64,000 nucleotides of DNA. It comes from Undaria pinnatifida. Its lineage: Eukaryota > Sar > Phaeophyceae > Laminariales > Alariaceae. Positions 23,555 to 35,356 of this stretch are shown here, piece by piece. The notes under the pieces were generated by a model. It had not been told where the DNA came from, searched no databases, and saw only the letters and a program-made list of their open reading frames with translations. The DNA is taken from contig JABAKD010000010.1 in NCBI GenBank assembly GCA_012845835.1, positions 10,544,311-10,608,310 of the forward strand, written 5' to 3'. The first letter of the stretch is position 1. Every line of letters begins with the position of its first letter. The position numbers and the translations under genes were made by a program.

Positions 23555-26500
23555 TCATGCTTCCTCCGGAATCATGGCCTGGGAATCGACGGCGATTCCC
23601 ATGGTGTTCAGGCCGTTGTCGACGTACCTGGGGGATGATGGACGGGACGGGGGCAAAAAAAACGGTTGGGGCAAGAGAGAGATCAATGAGCTGTCTCGCC
23701 AAAAAAACGTGGGGGGAAGAGAGAGAGTTCAATGAGCTGTCTCGGAATCTCCAAGCCTGCAAGTTTCCCTTTCAGATGTGGTTGGCTTGAAATACCGGGG
23801 GGCCTCGCAGGTTGAAAAAAGGGGGAAAACTTATGAAAAAAACTAAAGACAAACAAATTAGCCACCAGCCACCGCGCAGCAAGCAATTCGGCAAGTAGCA
23901 CTGACCAGCCCAGACGAGTTTATAGCTTAGTCTATATATATCCAGTATGCTATCAATAGCAAGTTTTTTGGCATAATCGGGCGTTTTCAAGAGCATACAA
24001 GGAGCATTACTGTTTTTGCTTCTTGGAACATGACGAGCATAGGTGGGGTGGGAAATGTCGTGCGGAAACACTTTGTGTTTTCCTTATCCAGCAAAAAACA
24101 TACCAGGTAGCAAACAGAAAAAACAGAATGTGGGTCGAAGACCATAGATAGGTACATAAAAAAAAACAAGGGAAAAAACTTGAATCAGAGAAAGTCGTGT
24201 TTGTAGATATACTGCTTTATCATGATGAATGCTCCTAGTCCGACCATCCGATCGAAACAAAAAACAAATAACGTTGGAGAAAAGCGCGGCGATGCCATTG
24301 ATTGCGGCTGCATTACATCAAAAACCTCAGTGAGACATGTGCCTGGTTGATGTCACATGGCGCGACACAACGTAAAAACAAAACAGCAGATTATGCGTAA
24401 CGCACTTCTGTATACCACTCTGTGGGAACGAGCGCCGCGCGCGCAGGGATCGACAAGAGACGGCCCCTCGTTGAGCGGATAGCACACACCAACATATACA
24501 CAAGGTACAGTATACATGAGATACAGAACAAATAGCAGCAGCAGCAGCAGCAGCAGCATAAACTAAAACCGCAAGCGGGGCATCACCAACGCTCCCCATC
24601 TTGTACAACAAAGGGACTCCCGCCCATCCCACCCCGTGGTCTCACATCGTCGTCCCCGTGATGACGCGGGACAGCTCTGAGGAGAGGAACAAAGCCGCGT
24701 TACCAACGTCGTCGTTGTATAGATCCTACAACACGAAGAGAACGGGTTTTGCGACACAGTGAGGCCGGGCGGGGGGAAAGTGAAGTGGGGGGGGGGTAGG
24801 AGGAGGAGAGGCGTCGCACATCGCATCGCAAAAGGGAAAGGCAGGCAGCGGAAGCGTTTAGACGTCCTGAGTGTGGGCGTGATCTGGTCGTTTTTCCGGC
24901 GGCCATGTGACCTACCAGCATACCCGTACAACAGAGCACGTGGTGTTACAGTAAGAATACAAGAGTTGCCCGCTTTTGCTGTTCATTGGAACACGACAAA
25001 AAAATGGCACCGCTCGCGGCACGCGTTGTCCTCGTCGCGGCATCGGTGGTATTGGCTTCCCGGGCCTGGCTCAGAAATGCCTTAATCCTACCGCGTCGTC
25101 CCCGCCATAGTTCAAACACAGGCGCACATTCCAAGTGCTCGTACGACGGAGGTTGTTTCTCGCCTGACCCAACTATAAAACATACACCTGATTCACGGGT
25201 GCTCATACGATGGCGGTATTAAGGTATACCGTTTTTTGTTATACCGTTTTTTGGCGATTTCGTTTTCTGAATAACGAGAGCTCCTAAACCCAAAAATAAT
25301 CGGTATTCCATTCTTTCTTTCGCAATATTATTCGACGTGTACCTTGCTTGGCCATGGGATGGTTCGTCGGATCAAGCCCACAGTATTCCCCAAAGTTGGG
25401 TTATGGAGGAGGTACAGAGCTCCTCAATGAGGAGCCTCGGACAAAATAAGGTACACCTCTAGCGTAGCCTGAGGTACAGAGCTCCTCAAGTGAGGAGCCT
25501 CAGACAAAAAAAGGTACACCTCTAGCGTAGCCTGAGGTACAGAGCTCCTCAAGTGAGGAGCCTCAGACAAAAAAAGGTACACCTCCAGCGTAGCCTGAGG
25601 TACAGAGCTCCTCTAGTGAGGAGCCTCAGACAAAAAAAGGTACACCCCTAGCGTAGCCTGAGGTACAGAGCTCCTCTTGTGAGGAGCCTCGGACAAAAAA
25701 AGGTACACCCCTAGCGAAGCCTGAGGTAAAGAGCTCCTTGAGTGAGGAGCTTCGGACAAAAAAAGGTACACCCCTAGCGTAGCCTGATGTACAGAGCTCC
25801 TCAAGTGAGGAGCCTCGGACGAAAAAAAGTACACCCCTAGCGAAGCATGTACATAGAACCGAGCGAACTAGAGTAGGTATACTTTGAAGTATATATACCA
25901 AGCTATAAAAAAAACGATACATTTGCAGTTTCTGGCCGTTGGAGTCACTGGCCGGTCGTTAGCTTTTCGCGGGCCGGTCGTTAGCTTTTCGCAGGCTGGT
26001 CGTTAGCTTCTTTCCTCCTGTCCACACCGACAACATACCTGGCCCAGGGGAGAGTTGGCCTTGCTGTAGTCGATGGCGTACTCGATGAAGGTCTTCTTTC
26101 CCTTCTCGCCGCCGATAGCCGAGGCAGCCCGAGACTTGAGCGGGCCCGCCGAGATTGTGTTTACCCGCACCCCGTGCTTACGCCCCGCCTCCCACGCAAG
26201 AACGCGCGTGTCCGACTCCAGCTGCGCTTTAGCCGAAGACATGCCTCCGCCGTAGCCGGGGATAACCTGGTATTTTTTTTTGGAGATGGAAGGGGGGGGC
26301 GGGAGGTGGAAGATAGGGGAGAGTGGGGATGGGGGAGTGGGAGGGGAGGGGTGGGGGGGGAGGGAGGGGTGAGGAGGGAGGGAGGAGGGGAGGTGGAACG
26401 TGAGATTAGGGGCGAGGGGAGGGGGGAGGAGGAAGTTGAGAAAGAAGAAGGAGGGGTATCGCAACTGTGTTGCTTTGCCCACAAAGCAAACAAAAGCGGT

Positions 26501-29500
26501 ACAACCTCTAACGCCAAATCTTGTTGAAACCGGGGTTTTGTCCAAAACAGCCCCGCACAATTCCCTGTAGGTCAGTCAGCGCTCTGTGCTCTTTCACTGG
26601 CACCGTGCTCCCCACTGAAGCCCCCAAATAGCACCCAACGCCACAGGGAACTCAACCAAGTCAAGAGATAGGTCTGATCTGCTGTTATTTTGGCTTGTGT
26701 TCGGAAATAAGTGGAGAAATTCGGTGCACCGCGGCATCCTGTGCACCCCCGCTACGCAAATTCCAGCGATTGCGCCGCCAGTTTAGGCAACTTTCAAGGC
26801 GACTGGCGCACTGATGAAGGATGACGAAATCGCCCCAAGATTCACCTTGTGCTCGTGTCTACAGGCAGAGAACGTATTCCAGGGTGGCGGGGTTAAGGGT
26901 TCAAGTCATAGACGCCGAAATCGACTTGAGAAGTGTGCTTCAAACACAAAGAAATGCGGACAAAAAACACCACCAGGTACGATGTACCTGGTAGTGAAGT
27001 AGCTCTCGATCACGAAATAAAAAAATACGTTACAAAAAAAAAGGTCGTCGTACGTACAGGTTGCCCATCGCTACAGCAGTACAAAAATAATTTCGCCTCA
27101 GCATGATATGAGAAAGAGAGAATTCAACCACCTGGAACCACATTTTCAAACTTCAGCGACACTGCTGTTGTCGCGTGCTTACAGGTCATCAAAAGAGCTG
27201 CCGCCTTGCCACACTGCAGTGAAAGCACCAAAGCGTCCGTCGCAGTGTGGCGCGGTTTTGGACTTGATGTGACGCTGGAGTTATGGCAAAATTACGGAGT
27301 ATCGCACACAAAAATTACAGTGGTAGAGGTAGTTCCAGATTTGCATTGTGGCATAGTTTGGCCCATTTTGTTTTTCGTGGACAAAGCAACCCAGGTGCTC
27401 GAACCGGGGGGGGGGGAAGAGGGGATGTTTGTGATGACACTTACCCGGCTGCGGGTAATAGGTGGAAAGGAGTGACGCATGCCAGTAGTTGCACCATAGC
27501 GATGCACCTAATTCTTCTGAATCTCCTTACTTGAGTTCTACGTATCACCCAAAACCTGACTTTTGATATAAGAACGAAAGTCCGACGTCCACGGCCAACG
27601 AAAATAAAGCAAAACACACAGGGGCATTCCAACGACATCGGGGAGTTCCTGAGTTGAGCAGGCGTTGGCCGATGAGGGCAGTCCATACAAAGTGCCGCTA
27701 CGAGTACAGTAGTGACGGCCTGCCTCTGTGCCGTAATTTTTATACCGCTAATAATACTGTTATACTTTCTTCTGGCTCAGTCATACGTACCAGGTACCAT
27801 ATTTTGGCCAAACAGAAAACGGTGCCAAACCTCCCCGGTATACCGTTTTCTGGCTCAAGTCAGAATCAGTTAGGCTAAAAAGTGAGATAATACCCCTATC
27901 GTAGCACGCGTGAGGGAGTTCCCACCTTCTCGCTGGCGATGTAGGTAAGGGACACCACGGCTCCGCCCGTAGGCATGATGGGCCCGAACTTCTGTACAAG
28001 CGACACCATCGAGTACGCCGAAGCCGACGAAGCCGCGAGGTAACCCCTCCGCGAGGTTTCCAGCAGAGGCTTGGTCACTTCCGGCCCGTTGGCGAGAGAG
28101 TGCACCAGGATGTCGATCTGTTAATACGTGGACGCACAACACCAAAATGTTCGGTTTTGTTAAAGTTTGGTTCCGAAACACGGTCCTGGAAGCAAAAAGG
28201 ATCGAGTCCTCGTCAGCGAACACGGTGGCAAAGTGGCCGAGGCCGTCATTGTTTGCGACGCGGATTGGATAAAAACTAACAAGAACAAACACGCACATAC
28301 ACAAACGAAAAAAAAAACGCTCGGGTAGGGTAGGTTAGGGTAGGGTAGGGTAGGGTGGGGCAGGGCAGGGGAGGGTAGGTTAGGGTAGGGTAGGGTAGGG
28401 TAGGGTAGGGTGGGATAGGGTAGGGAAGGATAGGGCAGGGTAGGGTAGGTTAGTGTAGGGTAGGTTGGTGTAGGTAGGATAGGGTACGGTAGGGCAATGT
28501 ATGGGAAGGCGAAGGTTGCGGAGCAGCGGCCACCCAGAAAGCACCGGCTTCCCCACTCTGCTCCCAGGGATCCCCCAAAGAAACGTTGACAGAAATCGTG
28601 GCACCCACCGGCGATAAATATATACGTATATCCCATCGTGCATGCATTCAAAAATTCGCCAAACGGCAACCCCCGTCATCAGAAAGAAGGGCTTCCTTGT
28701 TACCAATCTCACAGGCGTCTTTGCTGGCACCGTACTCATACCTTGCCGTAGTCGGCCTTTAGCTGGTCCGCCACCTCCTGGATGGTGAAGCCGGAGAGTC
28801 CGGCGTATCTTTTGTTGGTCTTGACGTCCTCGGGCACGTCCTCGGGCACGTCGTACACCGCGTCCAGAGGGTACACCTGAACAAAAAAGTGAAGGAAAAA
28901 ATAAAACAGCGTTGCACACCATACGAAGGATACGAGCCGTGCGTTTTACTTCGTATACGCGTTGGCCCGCGTTCGATGAAATGGTTGAAATACGGACGCA
29001 TGCTGCGGCAGAGGAGCGGCATTTTTCTTTTTGCATTTGTTTTCTGAGGCTCTTCACGTGAGAAGCTCTTTAACTTTCCTAAGCCAAGAACCTGATTTTG
29101 GGAAGGATATGAATTGCAATCCGACAAAGCAATCAATGCCATGATATGGCCAAAAGGCACACAACGAATAAAAAAAACAATAAAAAAATAAGAAAGACGA
29201 CGTTTTGCGACGGTCGTGGGTTAAGCAGCCCCATCATTCACAAAATACTCTTACGTAGCGAAAAAGTGCCCCCCCCCCCCCCTATCGAGCACGCCTCTAC
29301 ACTTGACTCGAAACCCTGATCCCACCTGATCCCCACCCTATGACCTAAATTCGTTTGGAACTTGGGTATGTACGAAGTAGCGACCTAAAACACACACAAC
29401 AGGTGTGGTGTGGTGTGGTCTTACCTTAGGACACACGCTACGATAGAGGCATGATATCACCTAGTTTTTCTGCCGCTCCTCGTTTGATCAGCTTTCCGCC

Positions 29501-32500
29501 CCTACCCAAACCCAAACTTTGAGAAAAATGAATGTGTCCAGATGGAGGTAGCAGCACTTTCGTCTTTTAAATGGTTTCTGAATTTGACGGCGATTCTTGA
29601 CCCAGAATCGACGGAAAGTAGGTCACAACAAAAGAATGGCATGATTTTCGCCTTGTACCTCGGGCATGGGACATTTCAACCGGTATCATAGCAGTTTTAT
29701 GTTCAAACATATACAAATCAGTTTTTGGGTTAACAAGGACATGTCTTGACCTCCGAAAGTGAGGGGTGGTATTAAGAAAAAAAGTTGGGAACCTCTATCG
29801 TAGCACGCGTTGCAACCCGATGACAGACCCCGTGGCCTTCGTAGCTGAACTACCTTGGGCGACGTCGACTGAGATTGGAGCCCACTTCCTCCCGCGACCT
29901 CAACTCTTGAAAAAGAAGAAAAAAAAATGTGTGCTTGGTCAGAAACGGCTGTGTTTTACAACGATTAAAACAAACCCTCTCGACAAAAAAAAAACAATAT
30001 TCCCGGACCTGAAAAAGCATCAAAAACTTTGGGGGGGGGGGGAAGTCGACAATCCGGCCGCATTTTTATGAAGAGGGGAAGCTTCAGTCGACGCGGCTTG
30101 GCCGTGTTAGGTGCTAAGGGGGGTAGCCGGTCTCATATTAGCAATCGGCGAAAAACTGAGCTCGCGAGGGTGTTGTCAATGGAATCCACCGTAGTCCGTG
30201 CCACATGTTGACATTTTTTTTTTGCTGTTTTTCGGATGTGCCAGGTGTCCTGGGGGCGCCCTGCGTCGGTAAAATCGGGCTAGCTGTTCCTTGGGAGGAG
30301 GCCTCCCGTTTGGCGATTGCCCGCTCCCAGTGAAAGGAGTCCCGGTGTTTATGGGACTCCAATCGCAGGGAGCAGGCACTCCCAGTGCCCAACAGGAGTC
30401 CATCATCAAACGGAAGGCCTCTTCCAAGGGAACAGCCAGCCCGCTTACCGATACGGGGCGCCCCCAGGTCCTGCGGACGACGTCAAGTGTGAGGATGGTC
30501 CCAAGGGGAGGCAGGGTGGTCGGTGTGTGATGTCTTCACATTAAACCGTTATTTCTACCCAAGGACATCAGTACACCCAGTGTCCGTGCTGATTCTTCAT
30601 CCTAGAGAGATACAAATTATGTGGTCACAGACAGTGAAACAGAGTAAATCAAAACCACAACAGTCGCAATTCATCAAGGCAAAGCAAGCGAAATGCTAGC
30701 GTACGGGGTTCGAGAACACAACAAAACAAGCCAGACCATAAAAAAAGGAGGAAAAAAAGAAGAAGAAAGAAAATAAAAAAATCAGAGAAGAAAAAATAAA
30801 ACAACGCAAAACAAACGACAGGTGTTCTGAAAAGTGTGATGGAAAAACATCGGAAAGGAAAGGCTGCAAGAACAACAGACGTGCTGACAAGGAACCGTGT
30901 TGCACGGACAAAAACAACACGAAGAAGAGCAAGAAGTTACCGGCATAAGGCCGGTGGGGTGGGAAATAAGGGAGAAAACAAAAAGAAAAAAGAGAGAAAA
31001 CAAGAAAGAACGACAGCAAGTGTCATTACTGCTGTCGCTAGGTTTTGGCGGTGTTTGGCATATAAACTATCCTTATCGTTCATGGCGCATTGCTGATCTC
31101 GCCGTTGGCTCACAGCTCAGACACAAGGTTTGTGAGGTACAAAAAAGGCAGGAAACATCGTACTGAAGGGAGAGGGCCGATGATGCTAAAAAATCCTCTC
31201 TGGAGTATCGCTGCCACTTACATTCCCGCCCACTTTGATAGCCTTCGAGGTGACACTGTAACCCGTCAGACAACTATTAATATAACATAGTTCTTGCATA
31301 AGCTGTGATCTGGTTTCGCATCAACTATTTTTCACATCAAATATGATCTGGTTTCACACCGGACCTACAGCTTGCCTATCTACGTATATACTTGGCATAC
31401 CGCACTCCGTAACACGTGCGAATGTAGTGCTCTCTTGCTTGGCTGTTACTCGAGATGGATCAGTAGTATCAAAAACCCCACGACGGATCAATGATCCCTA
31501 CCCACGACTGTTAGTATGCGCTGAAAATATCAGCGCCATCGAGACTTCTTCCAAGCCAAGGGATTTTTCACCCGCACCCCCGTTTTCGGGCGTTTTCATT
31601 TGTTCCCTGTTACAGCCGGGAAATAGCCCATTGAAACCCTACATCAATCGGCTTCATATTTTTAGACCATTGGCCCCGTACCAGCATGGTCAAAACTACC
31701 AAGTATTTTTCTTGACACTACGGAGGATTTTCGTTACCACCCCCACACCCCCGAAACATGCGGGGTGCTCCAATCTCGGATGTCTCCCCATGGCAATATT
31801 GAAAAGCGAGCCATCCTAGAGCTTCATGTCCTCGCCGACGAAGCCCTTCCTGACAGACTTACAGAACTTTACCGGAAGCCAGTAACCGTATACCTACCCA
31901 ACTTAACTATCTATAACTGTCGGCGACGAAAGATAGTCAGCCGACTATTAGAACAGACCTACCAAATAACGAGCACAACGCACCTTCGCGACCAAACCAG
32001 CGAATAGCTAATCGGCAACTTATTTTCAGCTAACTCACAGCCCTACTCGTGGCGAAACAAGCAAACCGGACCTTGGCAAATCTTGAGAAGCGAGCCATCC
32101 TCGAGCTTTATGCCCTCGTCCAACGAGTCCTTCTTCAGAGACTTGAAGAAATTGTCGGGCGCAGCTATACCTAGCCAACTAATGCCCAGTGCTTTTATCT
32201 CATAGTCAACCAACCCACAGCCCCACTGAACAATAAACCAAACCAAACCACACCTTCGCGACCTACCAGGTATGTAGCCAACTATCGTACGAGTAGTAAC
32301 TACCTGGTGGTCGACGACGTACACGTAGTTAATCAACCCGCTGGCCTAGCATTAGCAAGCCGCACCTTCGCTATCCTATTTTGACCAAGCGTGACAGACT
32401 AGCAATACCTCGAGAACTACAGCAGAAGTAACAACAATTCACAGTCGGCGGCTCATGTAAAGGCTACCGTAGTCAACCCACTTGAAGATCTAGCAAGCGA

Positions 32501-34318
32501 CGAACGGCGAACAGCAAACAAGCCAACCACACCTTCGCGATCTCAAAGAGAGAGCCGTCTTCGAGCTTCATGTCCTCATCGAAGGATCCCTTCTTCAAAG
32601 ACTTCTGGAAGATGCCCAGCACTGGGGGCCACGTGCCCACCGTCACCGTCGCGCCCGCCTCAGCCAGGGCCTTGCAGATGGCCCACCCGTAGCCCGACGA
32701 ATCCGCCACGCCAGCCACAAACGCCACCTGAAAAAACGGAAACCCGTGATGTTGAAACCGGAAACTAGAAACCCGAAATTACGTTGAAATAGGCAACCCG
32801 AGATCTGTTTTTGAAAACGGAAACCCACGAAAGTTGTTGTTGCGTTTCGCATATCCCCGCCGTCCTCTCCAGCACACCAACCAGCCACCACAGACCAGCG
32901 CGCAGCGGCAGTAGCGCACCCCTGTAGAAGCACCTCTCATGGCGGACAAACCCTAACCCGAGGTGTGCATCATGCCATCGACCCGTCAAATCCCGTCGCT
33001 GAAGCTCTCGCAGCCCTCGAGACCGGTACCTAGCCCTGACCCTAGCCCTAACCCTAACACGAAACGCAAGATTTGAAATCCGGGGATGGCTCCTAAGCGT
33101 CCCCGTAATCGAGGTTTAAATCTCGCCAAAATGTGTGCATGGTCGTGACTAGGTCGGGTATCAGTTTCCTGCTGTCCTTGCCTCGTTTCTGCCCGTTGAG
33201 GTTTGGAATTCGCAAAGAGCAAGCAAAATGGAGCTCTCGATGTTCGAAATGGGCTCACTTTTTTACCAGCTGCTTTACACGGCCGAAAAAGGTGCTGCAA
33301 ATTCAAATTTCGCCCAACTTCGCTTGGCAATTTGAGGTATCACCTTGATGACATTGCTTGTACGTATAATATGCATCATTCCACAGGTACGAAGTGCCGC
33401 CCAGGAGTTGCCGATACCTTTGTCGTATTCCCGAACTACGGACGCCGCAACAACAAAGAAAGAACACATTACACGTATGTACGTATTCCTACAGCAGAAG
33501 TGATTGACGAGTACAGAAGCTCGATCCTACTGGCTGCACTTCTCCTTGAAAAAAGAGGGCCAAAACATTAGACTTAAACGTCGGGCGACAGATACATAAC
33601 GGCTTCAACAGGAGCTCACCCCAACTGCGAGTGCAAAAGGTAACTTCACGCGAGCGATTAACAGATAGATTAAGGTGAAGGGGTGGCGGGGGGGGAAGGT
33701 AGCACAGGCATGCAGGCATGGTCATTCACCTTGCCCGTGAGGTCGATGCCCTTCGACATGGTAACCGTGGGAGGAGCAGGAGCAGCGGACACAGGAGCGG
33801 TAGCCCGTACCCTTCCCACGCACCAAACACACACAGCAGCAGAGAGAAGGGCAGAGACAGAACATTTCTTTAGAACTAAACGTACATTTTGGGGGCTAAA
33901 AACTACTTGGAAATAGTATGGGATCATTTTTGGCAGTGAATGCAGATGCGTCTATCATAGGACGTGCAAGCGCCATCCAATAGCGCGATTGCAAGGGTCA
34001 CTACATCGCTGCTGCAAAGGTAAGCACGGCACAACAGCAACGAAGACCCACACAGACAACGCAAAGCCTATCCTGCTTGGGAACAACGGGTCAGTGCTAC
34101 TAGTGCCTCGGTAGGAAGGACGAGGGGCACAGACAGGTCGCACGGCAAACACGGCGAAGAACAACATGGCCCACAAAAAACAGGACATGTAACTTCGTCC
34201 TTGAAACAAAGTACCTGCTCGCGAAGGAGGAAGCACGGAGGGCGGCCTGCGGGCCTGCCACGAAGCATTGGGATGGGGCAATCCCCGCCACCAGAGCGAA
34301 CAGCGAGGTGATCTTCAT
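23555..34318 (-). CDS. fabI: Plastid enoyl-[acyl-carrier-protein] reductase (NADH), FabI type, 8 exons
   Basis: Exons (minus strand): 34318-34215, 33811-33730, 32727-32533, 28876-28742, 28117-27926, 26266-26039, 24725-24646, 23627-23555. The joins keep frame and give 362 residues ending [10 protein letters not shown]. The enzyme performs the last reduction of each fatty acid synthase II cycle in the plastid stroma. The N-terminus ([19 protein letters not shown]) looks like a signal peptide with Phe near the cleavage site, then a Ser/Ala/Arg-rich transit region. The fold starts near residue 56 ('[19 protein letters not shown]', nucleotide binding). '[19 protein letters not shown]' and Y231, Y241 and K249 (in '[19 protein letters not shown]') match the plant/apicoplast active site, including the longer Tyr-Lys spacing. 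The long loop around residues 85-150 is the plant-type insertion. The exon 7 donor (gtgaga) overlaps an in-frame TGA that splicing removes. Confidence 0.93.
24500..24560 (+). repeat. CAG microsatellite in FabI intron 7
   Basis: About eight (CAG) units lie at 24534-24556. The rest of intron 7 (23628-24645) and the 24726-25210 part of intron 6 hold poly-G/poly-C tracts and no other feature. Confidence 0.7.
25409..25855 (+). repeat. 63-bp minisatellite, seven copies, each with a palindrome
   Basis: Units start at 25409, 25471, 25534, 25597, 25660, 25723 and 25786 (period 62 then 63). Each contains a near-perfect inverted repeat, 'gagctcctcaagtgaggagc', then 'tcggacaaaaaaaggtacac' and a 'ctagcgtagcct' stretch. 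The palindrome's loop bases vary between units (aagt, tagt, ttgt, gagt) while the stems are mostly kept. As 63 is divisible by three, minus-strand ORFs run through as a repeated 21-residue motif, which I regard as incidental. It lies in FabI intron 6. Confidence 0.9.
26275..26440. repeat. G-rich tract (C-rich on the FabI sense strand)
   Basis: A GGGGAGG-rich stretch lies directly upstream, in FabI transcript direction, of the exon 6 acceptor. On the sense strand it forms a pyrimidine-rich tract of about 150 nt ending beside 'ccag'. The remainder of intron 5 (26267-27925) has no gene. Confidence 0.6.
28322..28500 (+). repeat. (TAGGG)n array in FabI intron 4
   Basis: About 30 units of TAGGG with variants (taggt, cagggg, tgggg) cover 28322-28500. 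The pentamer differs from the TTAGGG/TTTAGGG telomere repeats, so this is probably a simple satellite rather than a relocated telomere. On the FabI transcript it reads CCCTA. Confidence 0.85.
29433..29810. mobile_element. MITE-like element with terminal inverted repeats
   Basis: The left end 'acgctacgatagaggc' and right end 'cctctatcgtagcacgcgt' are inverted copies of a consensus close to 'acgcgtgctacgatagaggt'. The interior (378 bp overall) has no coding capacity and includes a 'gtttctgaatttgacggc' segment shared with 9270 and 25270. It is nonautonomous, with transposase family unknown and no clear target duplication identified. It lies in FabI intron 3. Confidence 0.6.
30246..30475. mobile_element. 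Foldback element with arms of about 62 bp
   Basis: The left arm (about 30248-30312, starting 'cctgggggcgccctg') and right arm (about 30410-30472, ending 'cggggcgcccccagg') are imperfect reverse complements over about 62 bp. Matching inner blocks include 'ctgttccttgggaggaggcc' against 'ggcctcttccaagggaacag'. The roughly 97-bp centre holds a further perfect hairpin, 'ggagtccc' / 'gggactcc' at 30340-30363. It could be a foldback transposon or a small-RNA precursor. It lies in FabI intron 3. Confidence 0.75.
31788..31873 (-). pseudogene. More decayed second copy of the 3' part of FabI exon 3
   Basis: The minus strand reads [16 protein letters not shown], a TAG stop, then DGSLFNIA, aligned to [25 protein letters not shown]. 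The Glu codon has become TAG and no GT donor remains. Short relics of only the donor edge ('accttcgcga' on the plus strand) also lie at about 31982, 32250 and 32359 as well as at the true exon end (32531). Confidence 0.75.
32072..32165 (-). pseudogene. Decayed copy of the 3' part of FabI exon 3
   Basis: Minus-strand translation gives [19 protein letters not shown], matching [20 protein letters not shown] of the true exon, about 460 bp upstream in the transcript. A one-base insertion near 'atttgccaag' shifts the frame just before a retained 'gtccgg' donor-like site. Donor-side intron sequence ('gcaaaccggacc') is also shared. It lies in FabI intron 3 and lacks the exon's 5' half. Confidence 0.8.
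33028..33058. repeat. Short CCCTAA telomere-like tract
   Basis: The plus strand reads 'gaccctagccctaaccctaa', the complement of TTAGGG-type units, in FabI intron 2. About four units, one imperfect; it may be an interstitial telomere-like insertion or chance. Confidence 0.5.
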
Positions 34319-35356
34319 GGTTTAGAGCGCAATCAGGGAGATGTGCGGCGGTGTTGGGTGTTGCCCTGCTGCGCAGTTTCGCGCCTTGCCATTTTTTTAG
34401 TCCATTCTGATTGGTTTATTTCCCCCGAATAATTGCCCCTATTACGCCGCATTTGCTGCTGCGCTGCTGCGGCTAGGCGCGAGTTGCACGACTGCAAGCA
34501 CAGCAGTACTGCGAGGTTGCTGTGCGACGAGGCAGTACAATATCAGCAGGGTGCTTTTTGTTGTACAAGGAAGGCTGTCTGTGTCTTGTGTCTACTCCTC
34601 GCTGCGGGAACGACAGCCTAAGCTGTGGAAATGTCGCGCGCTGTCTTGATATCCGCTGCGGTGTCGTCGGCAAGGCGAAATCAGCAATCGCTTCTGCTGT
34701 CAAGACGTGCCTCGTCCTCCAAGCGCCTGTTATTGAGTCAGCACGTGAACAACGCGAAGGTACGCTGCTGCTGTTATACATGCTGTCTACGCTCTAGGTA
34801 GTCTCCAGTTTCGCACGCAATGATAGCAAGGTACTGCAGTTGTTGCAGATTGTAGTGAGTGCTGCAGCTACTTGGGTGCAGAGTCTGTGAATTTCTTGCA
34901 ACTTGCAACGTACCACGAGTACGCCACGACAATACCCTAGCTGTACAAGTTTTTTGCGGATGACGCCGCCCGCTCAATACAAAAACGAGCCCAAGACTGT
35001 AGATAGCAGGTAGTGGCTGCCGAAATCCAGCGGTGTCGTAAAGGCGACTACTGCCGATGGACATTGGAAGGACGTGTTGTGTGTGGACGTGTGGGCCCAG
35101 AATAAAAAGCTAAAACGAAGAAGCGAAACGCCAGCTTACAGATGTAGAAAAACAGCGTCCAGGTACCTGGTATGTATCTGTTCAGCTTACAGGGTATCTC
35201 ACCCCGGGACACGTACCACGTAGGATGACATGTTAGCGGACTGGTTACTGGTTTACCTCCTTTGTACATAAATGGTCCACACTATGGTCGACTCTCCTCT
35301 TGTCATCCTTGCATATACCATGATGCCCGATGCCTATCCGTAACGTATGATACCGC
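34319..35356. promoter_or_regulatory. Divergent intergenic region between FabI and the ADCK1-type kinase
   Basis: The two start codons point away from each other, 1,038 bp apart, so both promoters must lie here unless there are distant untranslated exons. On the FabI side a CCAAT-box-like 'accaatcag' sits on the minus strand about 95 bp upstream of the ATG (34410-34414). I see no convincing TATA box for either gene. The region also contains GCTGC-rich stretches and 'ccaggtacctgg'-type palindromes. No ORF here has support. Confidence 0.4.

Noticed and set aside
24590-24645. Downstream 'DHGVGWAGV' reading as a damaged FabI C-terminus
   Set aside because: The resemblance to VDNGL...MGV is chance; the true last exon lies about 1 kb further on with a much better match.
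24630-24660. Apparent premature TGA in FabI after ITGTTM
   Set aside because: The TGA is formed by a good donor (AT|gtgaga). The missing end, [15 protein letters not shown], is encoded in frame by an exon at 23627-23555, so the gene is intact.
25409-25855. CRISPR array
   Set aside because: There are no unique spacers; whole 63-bp units repeat, and the context is an intron of a eukaryotic nuclear gene.
30836-31166. Lys/Arg-rich ORF possibly encoding a basic protein
   Set aside because: It lies in FabI intron 3 on the opposite strand within A-rich low-complexity sequence and shows no recognisable motif.
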